Source: Pseudanabaena sp. BC1403 (GTDB lineage Bacteria; Cyanobacteriota; Cyanobacteriia; Pseudanabaenales; Pseudanabaenaceae). Taken from it: a stretch of DNA of 64,000 nucleotides. Numbering within the stretch: the first letter of the stretch is position 1; every line of letters begins with the position of its first letter. Below are positions 37,721-46,870 of this stretch, one piece after another. The stretch is taken from assembly GCF_002914585.1 (NCBI RefSeq), contig NZ_PDDM01000008.1, forward strand, positions 1 to 64,000, in the 5' to 3' direction. The notes beneath the pieces were generated by a model, which saw only the letters and a list, made by a program, of their open reading frames with translations, was not told where the DNA came from and did not search any database. The position numbers were made by a program, and so were the translations under genes.

Positions 37721-37763
37721 AAACTAAAGCTTGCTTTAGTTTTTATTTCAGCGCGAAGCGCTG
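37721..37763. repeat. two short hairpins upstream of bolA
   Basis: AAACTAAAGC/GCTTTAGTTT is followed by CAGCGC-GAA-GCGCTG. They lie 60-100 bases before the bolA start. They may be a decayed GC-core element or part of the bolA leader. Confidence 0.45.
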
Positions 37764-37821
37764 TATTAGAGCTTGCAAAACGATATAGTAATTTAGGTCA
37801 AAACATTGCCATAGCAAAAAC

Positions 37822-38106
37822 ATGGATGCAACCGCAACTATCAAAACTATTTTGCAAGAAAAAATCGGTGCAACAATTGTCGAAATTGAAGATCGTAGTG
37901 ATTTGCATAAGCATCACCAAGGTCGCATGAATGCCCCAGTCGGTAGTGGTCATTATGATGCGATCGTTGTTGCTGCTAGTTTTGCTGGGAAAACGATGAT
38001 GCAGCAGCATCGCATGGTCTATGCCGCCCTATCTGATCAGATGCAAACCACGATTCATGCCCTATCGCTCAAAACTTATACACCCGAACAATGGCAACAA
38101 ATTTAA
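37822..38106 (+). CDS. BolA-family protein
   Basis: The 94-residue protein has the BolA fold signature: a helix, then ATIVEIEDRSDLHKHH, the conserved GHYDAIVV strand and HRMVYAAL with TIHALSLKTYTPEQW at the end. BolA proteins work with monothiol glutaredoxins in iron-sulfur trafficking. The conserved C-terminal His (TIHALSL) expected for cluster binding is present. No glutaredoxin gene is adjacent. ATG start. It is followed 80 bases later by plsC on the same strand. Confidence 0.9.
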   Translation: MDATATIKTILQEKIGATIVEIEDRSDLHKHHQGRMNAPVGSGHYDAIVVAASFAGKTMMQQHRMVYAALSDQMQTTIHALSLKTYTPEQWQQI

Positions 38107-38185
38107 GTTAAGTAGCAGAATTAGCTCTATTTTTGCTGATCAACTTAAATTTGCTCGTCATAGAAATGTTGTAGGAACTTGTTAA

Positions 38186-38893
38186 ATGGAACACAATAAA
38201 AGCTCTGAGATCAAACAAACTGATGCAAATACTGGTACAAATACTGGTGCTATTAACAGTTCAAAAGATAAAGGTGGCAATCCTTTCTTATATAAAATGT
38301 TCAAATGGCTGGTAGTTAGACCGCTGTTGTATTTGTTTTATCAAGAGCGAATTTATGGGACTGAGAATGTGCCACTCACAGGCAATCTCATCGTCGTTAG
38401 TAATCATGCTAGTGACTTCGATCCTCTAATTGTTGGTAGTTGCATGGGTCGTCCTGTCGCATTTATGGCGAAAGAGGAATTATTTGAAATACCTGTGCTC
38501 AAACAAGCAATTCTTGCCTTTGGAGCTTATCCAGTCAAACGTGGAGCAGGCGATCGCGCTGCAATTCGAGCTGCGATCTCTTCTATTGAGGAAGGTTGGG
38601 CAACGGGTATTTTTTTGCAAGGCACGCGTACATTGGATGGAAGAGTGACAGAACCAAAGTTGGGGGCGGCAATGATTGCGGCAAAAACTCAAGCTCCATT
38701 TTTGCCAATTAGTATTTGGGGAACAGAAACAATTTTACCGAAGGGGGCAAAATTTCCAAAGTTATTTCAGCCTGTCACGGTCAGGATCGGGGAGTTAATT
38801 CCACCACCTGATGCTAGCGATCGCACCACACTCGAAGCATATACACAAAAATGCGCGGATGCGATTAACGCACTCCACGCATTAGGAAGATAG
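38186..38893 (+). CDS. plsC: 1-acyl-sn-glycerol-3-phosphate acyltransferase
   Basis: The 235-residue protein has acyltransferase motif NHASDFDP (HX4D), the glycine-rich FLQGTR motif and a proline-bearing PFLPISIWGTE segment. A hydrophobic helix near residues 33-53 anchors it to the membrane. It makes phosphatidic acid from lysophosphatidic acid in glycerolipid synthesis. The second motif reads QGTR rather than the more usual EGTR. Its first 30 residues are low-complexity Thr/Asn/Lys. It is convergent with ycf48, sharing the terminator at 38894. Confidence 0.88.
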   Translation: MEHNKSSEIKQTDANTGTNTGAINSSKDKGGNPFLYKMFKWLVVRPLLYLFYQERIYGTENVPLTGNLIVVSNHASDFDPLIVGSCMGRPVAFMAKEELFEIPVLKQAILAFGAYPVKRGAGDRAAIRAAISSIEEGWATGIFLQGTRTLDGRVTEPKLGAAMIAAKTQAPFLPISIWGTETILPKGAKFPKLFQPVTVRIGELIPPPDASDRTTLEAYTQKCADAINALHALGR

Positions 38894-38922
38894 AAAAAAG
38901 CCTCGCAATGCGAGGCTTTTTT
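38894..38922. terminator. bidirectional terminator between plsC and ycf48
   Basis: AAAAAAGCCTCGC-AAT-GCGAGGCTTTTTT has A6 and T6 tails and serves both convergent genes. It overlaps the ycf48 stop codon. Confidence 0.85.
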
Positions 38923-39923
38923 TAATCTGGAGAATAGGCAAGTAATGTGCCATTTTGTCCAATCACAAAACCGCGATCGCTCGAAAAGAAATAAATCTGA
39001 TAGAGATTAGCGCCGACGTTTGCCGCAGACATATCACGTTTCCAAGTTTTGCCACCATCTTCACTATGGAGCAATCTTGAACTACCACCTGAGATCCAGA
39101 CGTTATTTTCATCTTGATAAACAAGATCCAGCAGCCCAAATCCACCGCCTTCTCTAGGAGTTTGCTTTTTCTCCCATGTATCAAATTCACCAACTTCACT
39201 AAACTGGACTTGTCCGCCACGATTCAGCATCCACAGGCGATTATCGGGGGTATAGCCCATATTCTGCACACGGCGAGAGCTATTCCGATTGTGTTGAATC
39301 CAAGTTATATCACCTGGTTGCCATGTGGAATAAAAGTTGCCATTTGCTGAGATCGCCACATAACGACCATCTTCACTACGGCTGAGGTTGCGAGCATTGC
39401 CAACGGCTTGAGTAACTAATGCTTTCCAATTTTGTCCAGCATCTTCTGTTGCATAGATTGCCCCCAAGTCTGTGACCATCTCAGCAGAGTTTTTGCCAGA
39501 AGCTACGATCGCAAAGGGATCGCCAGGAAGCTTGGAGCTAAGCCCAATCCGCGACCAAGATTTGCCGCTATCAGTGGTATGCAGCAATAGTGCAGGTTGC
39601 CCTGTAATCCAGCCTTCAGACCCTGAGAAGCTAACCGATGAAAAGCGATAAATGCTATCACCCAGATCAAGTTTGCGCTCTTCCCAAGTGTTGCCGCCAT
39701 CGATGGATTCGAGCAAAGTTGCATCTGTACCAACTAGCCAGCCATGATTAGGCTCAGATTTGTCAAACCATAAATCAAGGGGGGTAATTGCAACTGGCAA
39801 ATCAACTTTGTGCCAGTTCCCATGATTTGCAGAGGCACTAGGTATATTGCCAAATAATGTTAGGCAAATAAGCAATAAACAAATCGAAAAGGAGCTAAGA
39901 AAGCGTTTTATGCTTTTTTTCAT
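38922..39923 (-). CDS. ycf48: photosystem II assembly factor Ycf48 (HCF136)
   Basis: The 333-residue lumenal protein has a signal peptide (about 1-32). It is followed by a seven-bladed propeller with repeated GWLVGT, SIDGGNTWEER, TDSGKSW, DAGQNW and DGGKTWKRD blade signatures. It binds newly made D1 and helps attach it to the D2-cytochrome b559 pre-complex. It lies 48 bases after the rubredoxin gene on the same strand, matching the conserved rubA-ycf48 pair. The psbEFLJ genes that usually follow are absent here; plsC is next, on the other strand. Confidence 0.95.
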   Translation of the reverse strand: MKKSIKRFLSSFSICLLLICLTLFGNIPSASANHGNWHKVDLPVAITPLDLWFDKSEPNHGWLVGTDATLLESIDGGNTWEERKLDLGDSIYRFSSVSFSGSEGWITGQPALLLHTTDSGKSWSRIGLSSKLPGDPFAIVASGKNSAEMVTDLGAIYATEDAGQNWKALVTQAVGNARNLSRSEDGRYVAISANGNFYSTWQPGDITWIQHNRNSSRRVQNMGYTPDNRLWMLNRGGQVQFSEVGEFDTWEKKQTPREGGGFGLLDLVYQDENNVWISGGSSRLLHSEDGGKTWKRDMSAANVGANLYQIYFFSSDRGFVIGQNGTLLAYSPD

Positions 39924-39971
39924 AAAAAATAATGATGGTTGTAATGCTAAATAAAATTGCTAATGAATAGA

Positions 39972-40373
39972 TTAATCTAAGGCATATAGACTGATAAAGA
40001 ATGCTACTGCTAAGGCTAAAGAGCCGAATATAAGTAGATTTTTTTGACCTGGGGTAAGAACATTAACACCAAATCCATAGCCGAGGTTTTCGGTAAAGCC
40101 TGAGGGTTTGGAGGCAATACCAATATCTGCGAAGGCTTTTTTCTTGGTATTGCAGACGGGACAACGCCAGTCATCACTTATGGTTTCAAAGGCCGTACCA
40201 CTAGGGATATTGCGTTTAGGATCGCCGATGGATGGTTCATATATATAGCCACATACGCCACATTCATGGCGGTGTAATTCTTCCTCAGCTTCAGTGGCTT
40301 CAACTATTGTGATATTTATTACGGGTTTAGTTTCTGATTCAGAGGTTTCCGTATTTATTGATTCGGGTTCCAT
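39972..40373 (-). CDS. rubA: membrane-anchored rubredoxin RubA
   Basis: The 133-residue protein has an acidic N-terminus, then a rubredoxin domain with CGVCGYIYEP and CPVC (four Cys for one iron). A short linker leads to one C-terminal transmembrane helix (about 112-131). This is the oxygenic-phototroph RubA, needed early in photosystem II (and reported for photosystem I) assembly. It is first gene of the rubA-ycf48 pair, with an ATG at 40373. Confidence 0.95.
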   Translation of the reverse strand: MEPESINTETSESETKPVINITIVEATEAEEELHRHECGVCGYIYEPSIGDPKRNIPSGTAFETISDDWRCPVCNTKKKAFADIGIASKPSGFTENLGYGFGVNVLTPGQKNLLIFGSLALAVAFFISLYALD

Positions 40374-40549
40374 GTGTTTGATCGTTTTGAATATGGTTAA
40401 GCGATCGCTTGTTAATTCTGTTACAAATTATTACATCTTTTTGACAGGCTTGCCTAGTTGCGAAAATCACACGAGTTGTCTAAAAATGAAACTTGATCTG
40501 AGATCTTAAAATCCCATAAAGTAAGTCATCTCAAATTTATCCGTCCATC

Positions 40550-40626
40550 ATGCCAACTGTAGAACAAGCGATCGCCTGTGTTAGAGTTTGCCAGAAGATC
40601 TTGAGCGTCTAAAAAAAGCGCAGTAA
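40550..40626 (+). pseudogene. frameshifted micro-gene before the 107-aa protein
   Basis: The ATG at 40550 opens MPTVEQAIACVRV and then a stop follows in that frame. Adding one base near 40574 instead gives a continuation LPEDLERLKKAQ and a stop at 40626, five bases before the next start. Both halves look protein-like, so a roughly 25-residue peptide seems to have suffered a one-base deletion. I cannot name it. A sequencing error or chance is possible at this length. Confidence 0.3.
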
Positions 40627-40630
40627 ACTT

Positions 40631-40954
40631 ATGACTCAACCACCACTCCCCCAACCCCAACTCGATCGCACTCCAATCACCTCCGATCAATACCTTGAAT
40701 ACACACCCGAAAAACTAGAACTATGGAGTGGATTCTATGGTTATGGTGGACAAGACTTAACAGGCTTTTATCTCGGCATCTTGGCAAACATGGGACTTCG
40801 CGAAGCCGTGCGTCATGTACCGATGTCTATATGGCTAGAAGCAATTCAAGAAGTCGCTTTGCAAAATCCTAAACTCGATGATGCAATGCGCGATCGGCTC
40901 AACCGAGGCTTAGCCGATTTGCAAGCAGTTGATCGGTATTTGCAGGAAGTGTAA
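40631..40954 (+). CDS. conserved hypothetical protein, 107 aa
   Basis: The small acidic soluble protein has a proline/glutamine-rich start (PPLPQPQ), then ITSDQYLEYTPEKLELWSGF, GYGGQDLTGFYLGILANMGL and two helices to the end. It has no signal peptide, cysteine or known motif. The compositional quality and HIP-like codon use fit a real cyanobacterial gene. It stands alone, convergent with the split CHAT gene. Function unknown. Confidence 0.6.
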   Translation: MTQPPLPQPQLDRTPITSDQYLEYTPEKLELWSGFYGYGGQDLTGFYLGILANMGLREAVRHVPMSIWLEAIQEVALQNPKLDDAMRDRLNRGLADLQAVDRYLQEV

Positions 40955-40973
40955 ATACAATACTTCGAGTAAT

Positions 40974-43618
40974 TCATAAACCATTGCCGATCGCAAAAAA
41001 TGCCGACCAATAATAGGGATGATTAAACTCTTTTGACCGAATTAGTGAAACCTGCGCTCGGCGTAATGCTTCTGCAATAGTCACATCACCCTTTTGTAAC
41101 TCGCTATAAAAAGCAGTCATCAGCAACTGTGTACCATTGTCATCAACTTTCCACAGAGATGCGATCGCTACTCTCGCTCCTGCTGCTTGCATCTGATATC
41201 CCAAACCGAGAATCTCTACGCCACTACCTAGCTTAGATCCTAGCCCCGATTGACAGGCACTCAAAACGACCAGATCGACATTATTTAATGTCCAGTTGCG
41301 AATATCACTGATTGTCGCCTTATCGCCATTGCCAAATAGAATAAATGATTCTTCAGGCTTACCGACTGAGAGATGACCATGAGTAGCTAAGTGCAGAATT
41401 GAATAAGAGTTTGCTTTGGATTCAGTAATGTTTTTGGTGAAATCAGATTCGAGCAGGCTTGTGGTATTCGCAAAGCGATCAGAGATTTTTTGGACTTCTA
41501 CTAGAGTTGCAGGCAATCCATTAAATCCTGCTCGCTGAACATCACTCTTACCACCAAAAGCTCCAGCTAAAATCCTTGGCTTTGCGATCGGTTTTGGATT
41601 AAATTTGGTAAGTGATTGGGCAGTGATACTGTTGGTACGATATTTCTCTGCCAGCCACTTTTTCCCATCATAAAGAGCAGACAAAGGAATATAGCGCAAC
41701 TTGGAATCAGGGGCATAGATGATCGTATCAATTTTGAGTTGTTCTAACTCGCTCTCAAAAGGTTTGATTAACCATGTATAAAATTTTTGTGCAGGCTCTT
41801 TCACATCATCAGAGCTTGCATCTCGCAATCCAGTTATAAAGTCAATAATTTCTTTATTCAATTCTTCTCGCTTTATACCAAAACACAAAGTGGCTGCGCC
41901 ACTTTGTGTTTTTAAAACCCTTACAGGGTTTGGTTTTTAATTCACAGAAGTGTTGTCACACTTTTGTGAATTGGTATTAGTTTAATAGTGCGGCGGATTG
42001 GTGGTGTTTTTGCAGTAATCAAGATTAATTCAAGACGATCTGCAAGAACAAGAGGATAGAGCATCACTGCGTTAGGACTCTGGGTAAGAATATCTTTGCG
42101 CAGAGCTTGGAGATTTGCAGGATCGATGGTTTGTTTTTCAGTACGGCGCAGTTCTTCAATCAGTTTTTGAACTTCAGAATTATTCAAAAAAGCATTAAAT
42201 TGCTTCTTTTGATTTTGTTCTGATTGGACGAGTTGGCTAAGACGTTGTCTTTCTGAAGCCGATAATTTGTTGTCGCGATCTTTTTGTTGAAGGTTATTGA
42301 GTTCGATCGCTAAAGCAATGATCGTCTGTTCAGGCGTTTGGAGGCTTAAGCCTTTTTCAGTTTCATCATTACCGCGCACTGTGCGAAGATAATCACTGAG
42401 TTCTTGGACTTTGAGCAGATCTAAAACCTGCTGAGCTTCAAAAATCCGATCTTGCTTGAGAAGTAAGTCAGCAAGTTGACGATAGCTACCTTCGACAGTG
42501 GCTAGATAGGACTTTTGCACTTCCTTCGGTAATTGGCGAATATCTTTACGAATTGATTCATGAACGTTGACAGCCTGCTTATAAAAGAGAATTGCCAGTT
42601 CGGTTTGCTTAAGATTGCTAAAGGCAAATCCCAAATGTTCGAGCGAATATCCTTCGCTGTAGCGATCGCCAATTTGTTTAGATATAGCCAAAGATTGCTG
42701 CAAGAAATCTATGGATTCTGTATGTTTTTCGAGGCTACCATAGGCATAGCCCAAACCATTGAGAGCATATACTACCCCATTGAGATCGCCAATTTTTTTG
42801 AAGGTTTCTAAAGACTGTTCGTAGAAACCTATGGCTTTTTGATATTGCTCTAAACTGCTGTAAGTGCTGCCTAGAGTGTAGAACGAATTTCCCTGCCCCT
42901 TAAGATCGCCGATTCGTTTTCTGATTACCAGAGATTGCTCATTCAATTCAATTGATTTTGCATACTGCTCTAAACTGTCATAAATATATCCCAATCCATT
43001 CAGCGAATATGCTTCTCCAACGCGATCGCCAATTTGCCTTCTGATGACTAGAGACTGCTCATAGAAACCAAGTGTTTTTTGGTACAGCCCTAAGCTTTCA
43101 TGGACATCAGCAAGTCCATTGAGTGCATCTGCTTCTCCAACGCGATTGCCAACCTGCTTAAAGACTATCAAGGATTGTTGGTGGAAGTCTATTGATTTCT
43201 GATATTGTCCAAGATTATCGTAAGCTTCTCCCAATCCATTTAAAGAAGTTGCCTCAACAGTGCGATCGCTGATTTCTTTAGAGATTCCTAAAGCTTGCTG
43301 ATAAGAACTAATTGCTTTTTGATATTGTCCCCAACTGTTATAGTTTCTACCCAGCCCGCTCAATGCAAATGCTTCCCCCTCACGATCTTTTATAGCTCGA
43401 TAGAGCTCTAATGCTTTTTGAAATGACTGCAAAGACTCACGATATTGACTTTTGTCAACCTGCTGATTCCCTAATTCGAGCAGCTTTTCTGCTTCTGTTT
43501 CAGAGCTTTTTTCGGTCTGTGCTTGCACAATCATCTGGAGGGAATCTGGTGGCATCACTAGACCAAATAGTACAAATGCCATCATACCCAACACTAGAAA
43601 ATATGTCTTTGTACCCAT
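40974..43618 (-). pseudogene. TPR-CHAT gene split by a 101-bp mobile element
   Basis: The right part (41942-43618) encodes a signal peptide, eight TPR units and the linker as far as RTIKL, then 11 residues read from the insert and a stop. The left part (40974-41888) encodes the rest of the CHAT domain, with His170 and Cys212 of that fragment, but its only upstream start is a TTG inside the insert. Removing the 101-bp element and one TTA copy (104 bp) leaves 2541 bp, exactly 847 codons. The join RTIKLKREEL then aligns without gaps to RTIKISKSKL of copy A. The gene was whole until recently; both halves remain free of other damage. An exported TPR protein without protease may still be made. Confidence 0.85.
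41876..41976. mobile_element. 101-bp TNA-target palindromic element, copy 5, inside the CHAT gene
   Basis: The ends are TACCAA and TTGGTA, flanked by TTA on each side (41873-41875 and 41977-41979). The three-stem interior is nearly identical to copy 1. Because the host is a coding gene with paralogues, this copy fixes the element borders and the 3-bp duplication. Confidence 0.85.
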
Positions 43619-43776
43619 TACCTTACTTTAGACAATTTGAATGTCATCATAAATAATGATGACGATAGCATCCGATATCATCAATGACTATAGCCATATC
43701 TATCAAAAAATACTCTTTTTCTTCTGTGTACCATTAATAATAAATCACATAAATTCAAAAATCTTGGGAAATATTC

Positions 43777-44775
43777 ATGAGTGGACTTGGCGGCTTAAAC
43801 AAAACCCCTAATGGAGTAGTCCTAGGGATGGTGCAACTTCAACTACCAACGGTTGTTACCCCACAAGACTTAGCAGCCCAAACCAAACGTATTTGTGAGA
43901 TGGTAGCCAAAGCAAGGCGAAATATGCCAACTATGGACTTAGTGGTATTTCCTGAATACTCTTTACATGGTTTGTCAATGGATACAAATCCAGACATTAT
44001 GTGTAAATTAGACGGGGTAGAGGTTGCAGCTTTTAAAAAAGCTTGTATTGATAATAATATTTGGGGATGCTTTTCCCTAATGGAATACAATCCTCAAGGT
44101 AATCCCTACAACAGTGGCATTATCATTGATAATCTGGGTGAATTGAAGCTCTACTATCGCAAACTACATCCTTGGGTTCCTGTTGAACCTTGGGAGCCAG
44201 GTGATGTGGGCATTCCAGTTTGTGAAGGGCCAAACGGTAGCACTCTCGCTCTAATTATTTGTCACGATGGCATGTTTCCAGAAATGGCTAGAGAATGTGC
44301 TTATAAAGGTGCTGAAATTATGATTCGCACAGCAGGATATACGGCTCCAATTCGTCATTCTTGGCAGATTACTAATCAAGCAAATGCTTTTTGCAACCTC
44401 ATGGTGACAGCTTCGGTCTGTATGTGTGGATCTGATGGGAGTTTTGACTCTATGGGCGAAGGAATGATCGTTAACTTCGATGGTGAACCTTTGGTAATGG
44501 GTAGTCATCGTCCTGATGAAATTATCACCGCCGAAGTCCGTCCTGATCTTGTCCGAGAAGCCCGCAAATACTGGAGCGTAGAAAATAATATTTACCAATT
44601 TGGGCATCGTGGCTATGTTGCAGTCAAGGGAGGGGCTCAAGATTGCCCTTATACGTATATGCAGGATATGGTCAAAGGCAAGTATTGTCTGCCTTGGGAA
44701 GAAGAGGTTGTCTATAAGGATGGAACTTCATGTGGATTCCCCTCGCCTGAACGTGTATACAATCCAATTCCGTAA
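43777..44775 (+). CDS. amiF: formamidase / aliphatic amidase, nitrilase superfamily
   Basis: The 332-residue protein has the nitrilase triad at Glu60 (VFPEYS), Lys129 (YYRKLHPW) and Cys162 (IICHDGMFPE). The overall layout (GPNGSTLALIICHDG, NNIYQFGHRGYVAVKGG, KYCLPWEEEV) follows bacterial formamidase AmiF more closely than acetamidase AmiE. It should hydrolyse formamide or short amides to ammonia and an acid, supplying nitrogen. It is soluble and stands alone, with an ATG at 43777. No convincing NtcA site was seen in the 150 bp upstream. Confidence 0.8.
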   Translation: MSGLGGLNKTPNGVVLGMVQLQLPTVVTPQDLAAQTKRICEMVAKARRNMPTMDLVVFPEYSLHGLSMDTNPDIMCKLDGVEVAAFKKACIDNNIWGCFSLMEYNPQGNPYNSGIIIDNLGELKLYYRKLHPWVPVEPWEPGDVGIPVCEGPNGSTLALIICHDGMFPEMARECAYKGAEIMIRTAGYTAPIRHSWQITNQANAFCNLMVTASVCMCGSDGSFDSMGEGMIVNFDGEPLVMGSHRPDEIITAEVRPDLVREARKYWSVENNIYQFGHRGYVAVKGGAQDCPYTYMQDMVKGKYCLPWEEEVVYKDGTSCGFPSPERVYNPIP

Positions 44776-44789
44776 TATAGCAATGTAAT

Positions 44790-44845
44790 ACCAGAAGACA
44801 AAATGGCTACGCCATTTTGTCTTTTTAAAGCCCTTACAGGAACCT
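44790..44845. mobile_element. truncated TNA-target element, copy 6
   Basis: It starts TACCAGAAGACAAAATGGC just after GCAATGTAA, the same flank as copies 1 and 4, and matches copy 1 to about CCCTTACAGG. The right part and the second TAA are missing. It lies between the formamidase and transglutaminase genes. Confidence 0.6.
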
Positions 44846-44890
44846 TTAATTTTGGGGTAAGGGCAATCCCCCGTGGTTGCCTTGCTTCGC

Positions 44891-46870
44891 TTAAGAAGAA
44901 TAGCGCTCTAGCCAACCTTGAATTGCATTTTTAAGCTGTTCTCTTTCTTCAAAGCTAATTCCTAAAGGATCAAAGCGATCGCGATAATAAAGAGCGATAA
45001 TCGATAATAACTCATCAAATGAATTCTGATCGAGATTAATCCTCTCAATCCATAGTGTCAAAGGCTCAGCAGGATTACGAAAGAAGCCACGAGCGTTTAA
45101 AGCTTGCTCGATCGCAGCGAAATCAGAATTAGTCACCTTTTGCTTAGCGGATTTCACTACTTTAGGCGATCGCCTTCTCGATGTTATCCGTCGGCTCTGT
45201 CCTTTACCCTTAAACAAAAGCCATCCTACCAAAGCCAATAAAATTACCCACCACCAACGTTTGAGAAGATCGCTAGTTTGTAATAGCTGCCCTAAACCCG
45301 ATATTTTAAACCCTAAAAAAGCCCAAAAATCTGCAATAGATTCCCATAGCGAAGCCGCAGGTTTATCCAAAGTCGTCCAATCTGGGGGTGTAGTATCAAA
45401 CTCCTGCCAAGATCCATTTATATAGGCTAAAGTCCATGCATGGGCATCTCGTCCCCGAGCCACATACTGACCTTCTAACGCACTATATTCGCTCACAGAA
45501 AAGCCCACAGCATAGCGACTGGGAATTCCCACTTTCCTTAATAGAAGTGCCGCCGCCGTAGCGAAATATTCACAATGCCCAATCCTCTGCTTCAATAAAA
45601 AAGTTGATATTGCTGTGGAGCGATTATCCTTAGCGATCACATTGTTGAGAGAATATTGAAAATTGCGATTGAAGAATTGCAATACTTTCCGCAATATTTC
45701 TTTGGGTGGTTCGCCCTTAAGCCCAATCTCATCCACAATGCGATCGAGGGCAATTTTTTCGCTCTCAGGCACATCTAAATCATCATTTGACGGTGGGCTA
45801 TCTACATTAATCCCTGTCCGAAATTTAGCTTGATAGTCAATTGCCTTTGCCGAGCCTTGGATTTCAATCGTGCCAAATTGGTTCTTTTGCAACTTCTCAG
45901 CAGAGAGTTGGCTAATTTGAAATGTGGACTGTGGCATTTTCAAGAACAGCTTGCCATTGCGAATCGTATCGCTAATTGTCAGTGAAGTATAGGGAGCGTC
46001 AGTTTTAGTGAATTGCCAAGTCAAGCGATCGGCTTCAGGTTGAATTGGTGTAAATTGAGATTTCGCCGCAAGCCAAGTAGATGAATTGTAGCGATTGTAG
46101 GTAGATTCTCGCAGCCGAATTGGGATGTGTTGTTTGTCGATCGCTACTCGAAACAGAATGTCATTGGATAGCTTGATCAGACCAATATCACCGATCGCTG
46201 TATCTTTTTCGACAGGATCGGAAGCGTTACGGGTCAAGTCACCTGATAACCATTGAATAACTGTTTTTTCTAGATTACCTTGCAAATTACGCAATCCGAT
46301 CTGCGTCACAAATCCAGCGCTACCAGCTACAAGCAAAATACAAAGACAAATTCCAATCGAAAAGCTTCTTTTTCGTATCAGCCATAAGACTCCAGCACTC
46401 AGCCCAAACATTCCTAGATAAAAGCTAATATCGCGATTACTGGATACACTCGCCGCCAAAATTGCGATCGCGAAGTAAGGAACGGTCAGGTTTATTTGCA
46501 GGCGATCGCGGGATTCTGAAGACTTGGGACGATCCCTAAAGGAAGAAAATGTGTGAAAGTCAATGACATCGGTATTGGAATAAATTTGCGCCAATAATAG
46601 AATCGATAAAATTGCAGGCAGCCATTGCAGCAGTGTATAAACAAAATAAACCGATTGGCTAGAAACGAGGAGATAAATCGTTAATCCCACAAAGCCAACC
46701 GAGCAAAAAGTCGCAATCTGTCGAAAGTCTAGTGTTGTCAAATCCCAACGAGTCGGAATCCAGTATGCTGCTAGCACCAGCACAGCGATCGGAATTGCGA
46801 AAATCCAGAAGCCTGTTTGCCATCCCCAAAATAGAACCGCCGCAATGATTAGAGGGTTTGGTATTTTCAT
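44891..46870 (-). CDS. membrane transglutaminase-like protein (TgpA type)
   Basis: The 659-residue protein has five to six N-terminal membrane helices, an extracytoplasmic transglutaminase-like domain and a further membrane helix. It ends in a cytoplasmic DUF4129-like tail. The catalytic Cys-His-Asp are in GHCEYFATAAALLLRKVGIP, DAHAWTLAY and EFDTTPPDW. It forms an operon with the DUF58 and MoxR genes, each overlapping by a few bases. Such sets are thought to build or modify cell-surface proteins, with MoxR as the chaperone-like ATPase. The substrate is unknown. ATG start. Confidence 0.88.
   Translation of the reverse strand: MKIPNPLIIAAVLFWGWQTGFWIFAIPIAVLVLAAYWIPTRWDLTTLDFRQIATFCSVGFVGLTIYLLVSSQSVYFVYTLLQWLPAILSILLLAQIYSNTDVIDFHTFSSFRDRPKSSESRDRLQINLTVPYFAIAILAASVSSNRDISFYLGMFGLSAGVLWLIRKRSFSIGICLCILLVAGSAGFVTQIGLRNLQGNLEKTVIQWLSGDLTRNASDPVEKDTAIGDIGLIKLSNDILFRVAIDKQHIPIRLRESTYNRYNSSTWLAAKSQFTPIQPEADRLTWQFTKTDAPYTSLTISDTIRNGKLFLKMPQSTFQISQLSAEKLQKNQFGTIEIQGSAKAIDYQAKFRTGINVDSPPSNDDLDVPESEKIALDRIVDEIGLKGEPPKEILRKVLQFFNRNFQYSLNNVIAKDNRSTAISTFLLKQRIGHCEYFATAAALLLRKVGIPSRYAVGFSVSEYSALEGQYVARGRDAHAWTLAYINGSWQEFDTTPPDWTTLDKPAASLWESIADFWAFLGFKISGLGQLLQTSDLLKRWWWVILLALVGWLLFKGKGQSRRITSRRRSPKVVKSAKQKVTNSDFAAIEQALNARGFFRNPAEPLTLWIERINLDQNSFDELLSIIALYYRDRFDPLGISFEEREQLKNAIQGWLERYSS

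Noticed and set aside
37718-37930. Frame of 70 aa overlapping the start of bolA
   Set aside because: It runs through two hairpins and overlaps the well-supported BolA frame; no motif.
43619-43776. NtcA site (GTA-N8-TAC) upstream of the formamidase gene
   Set aside because: GTACC and TAATA are present but no match with the correct spacing was found.
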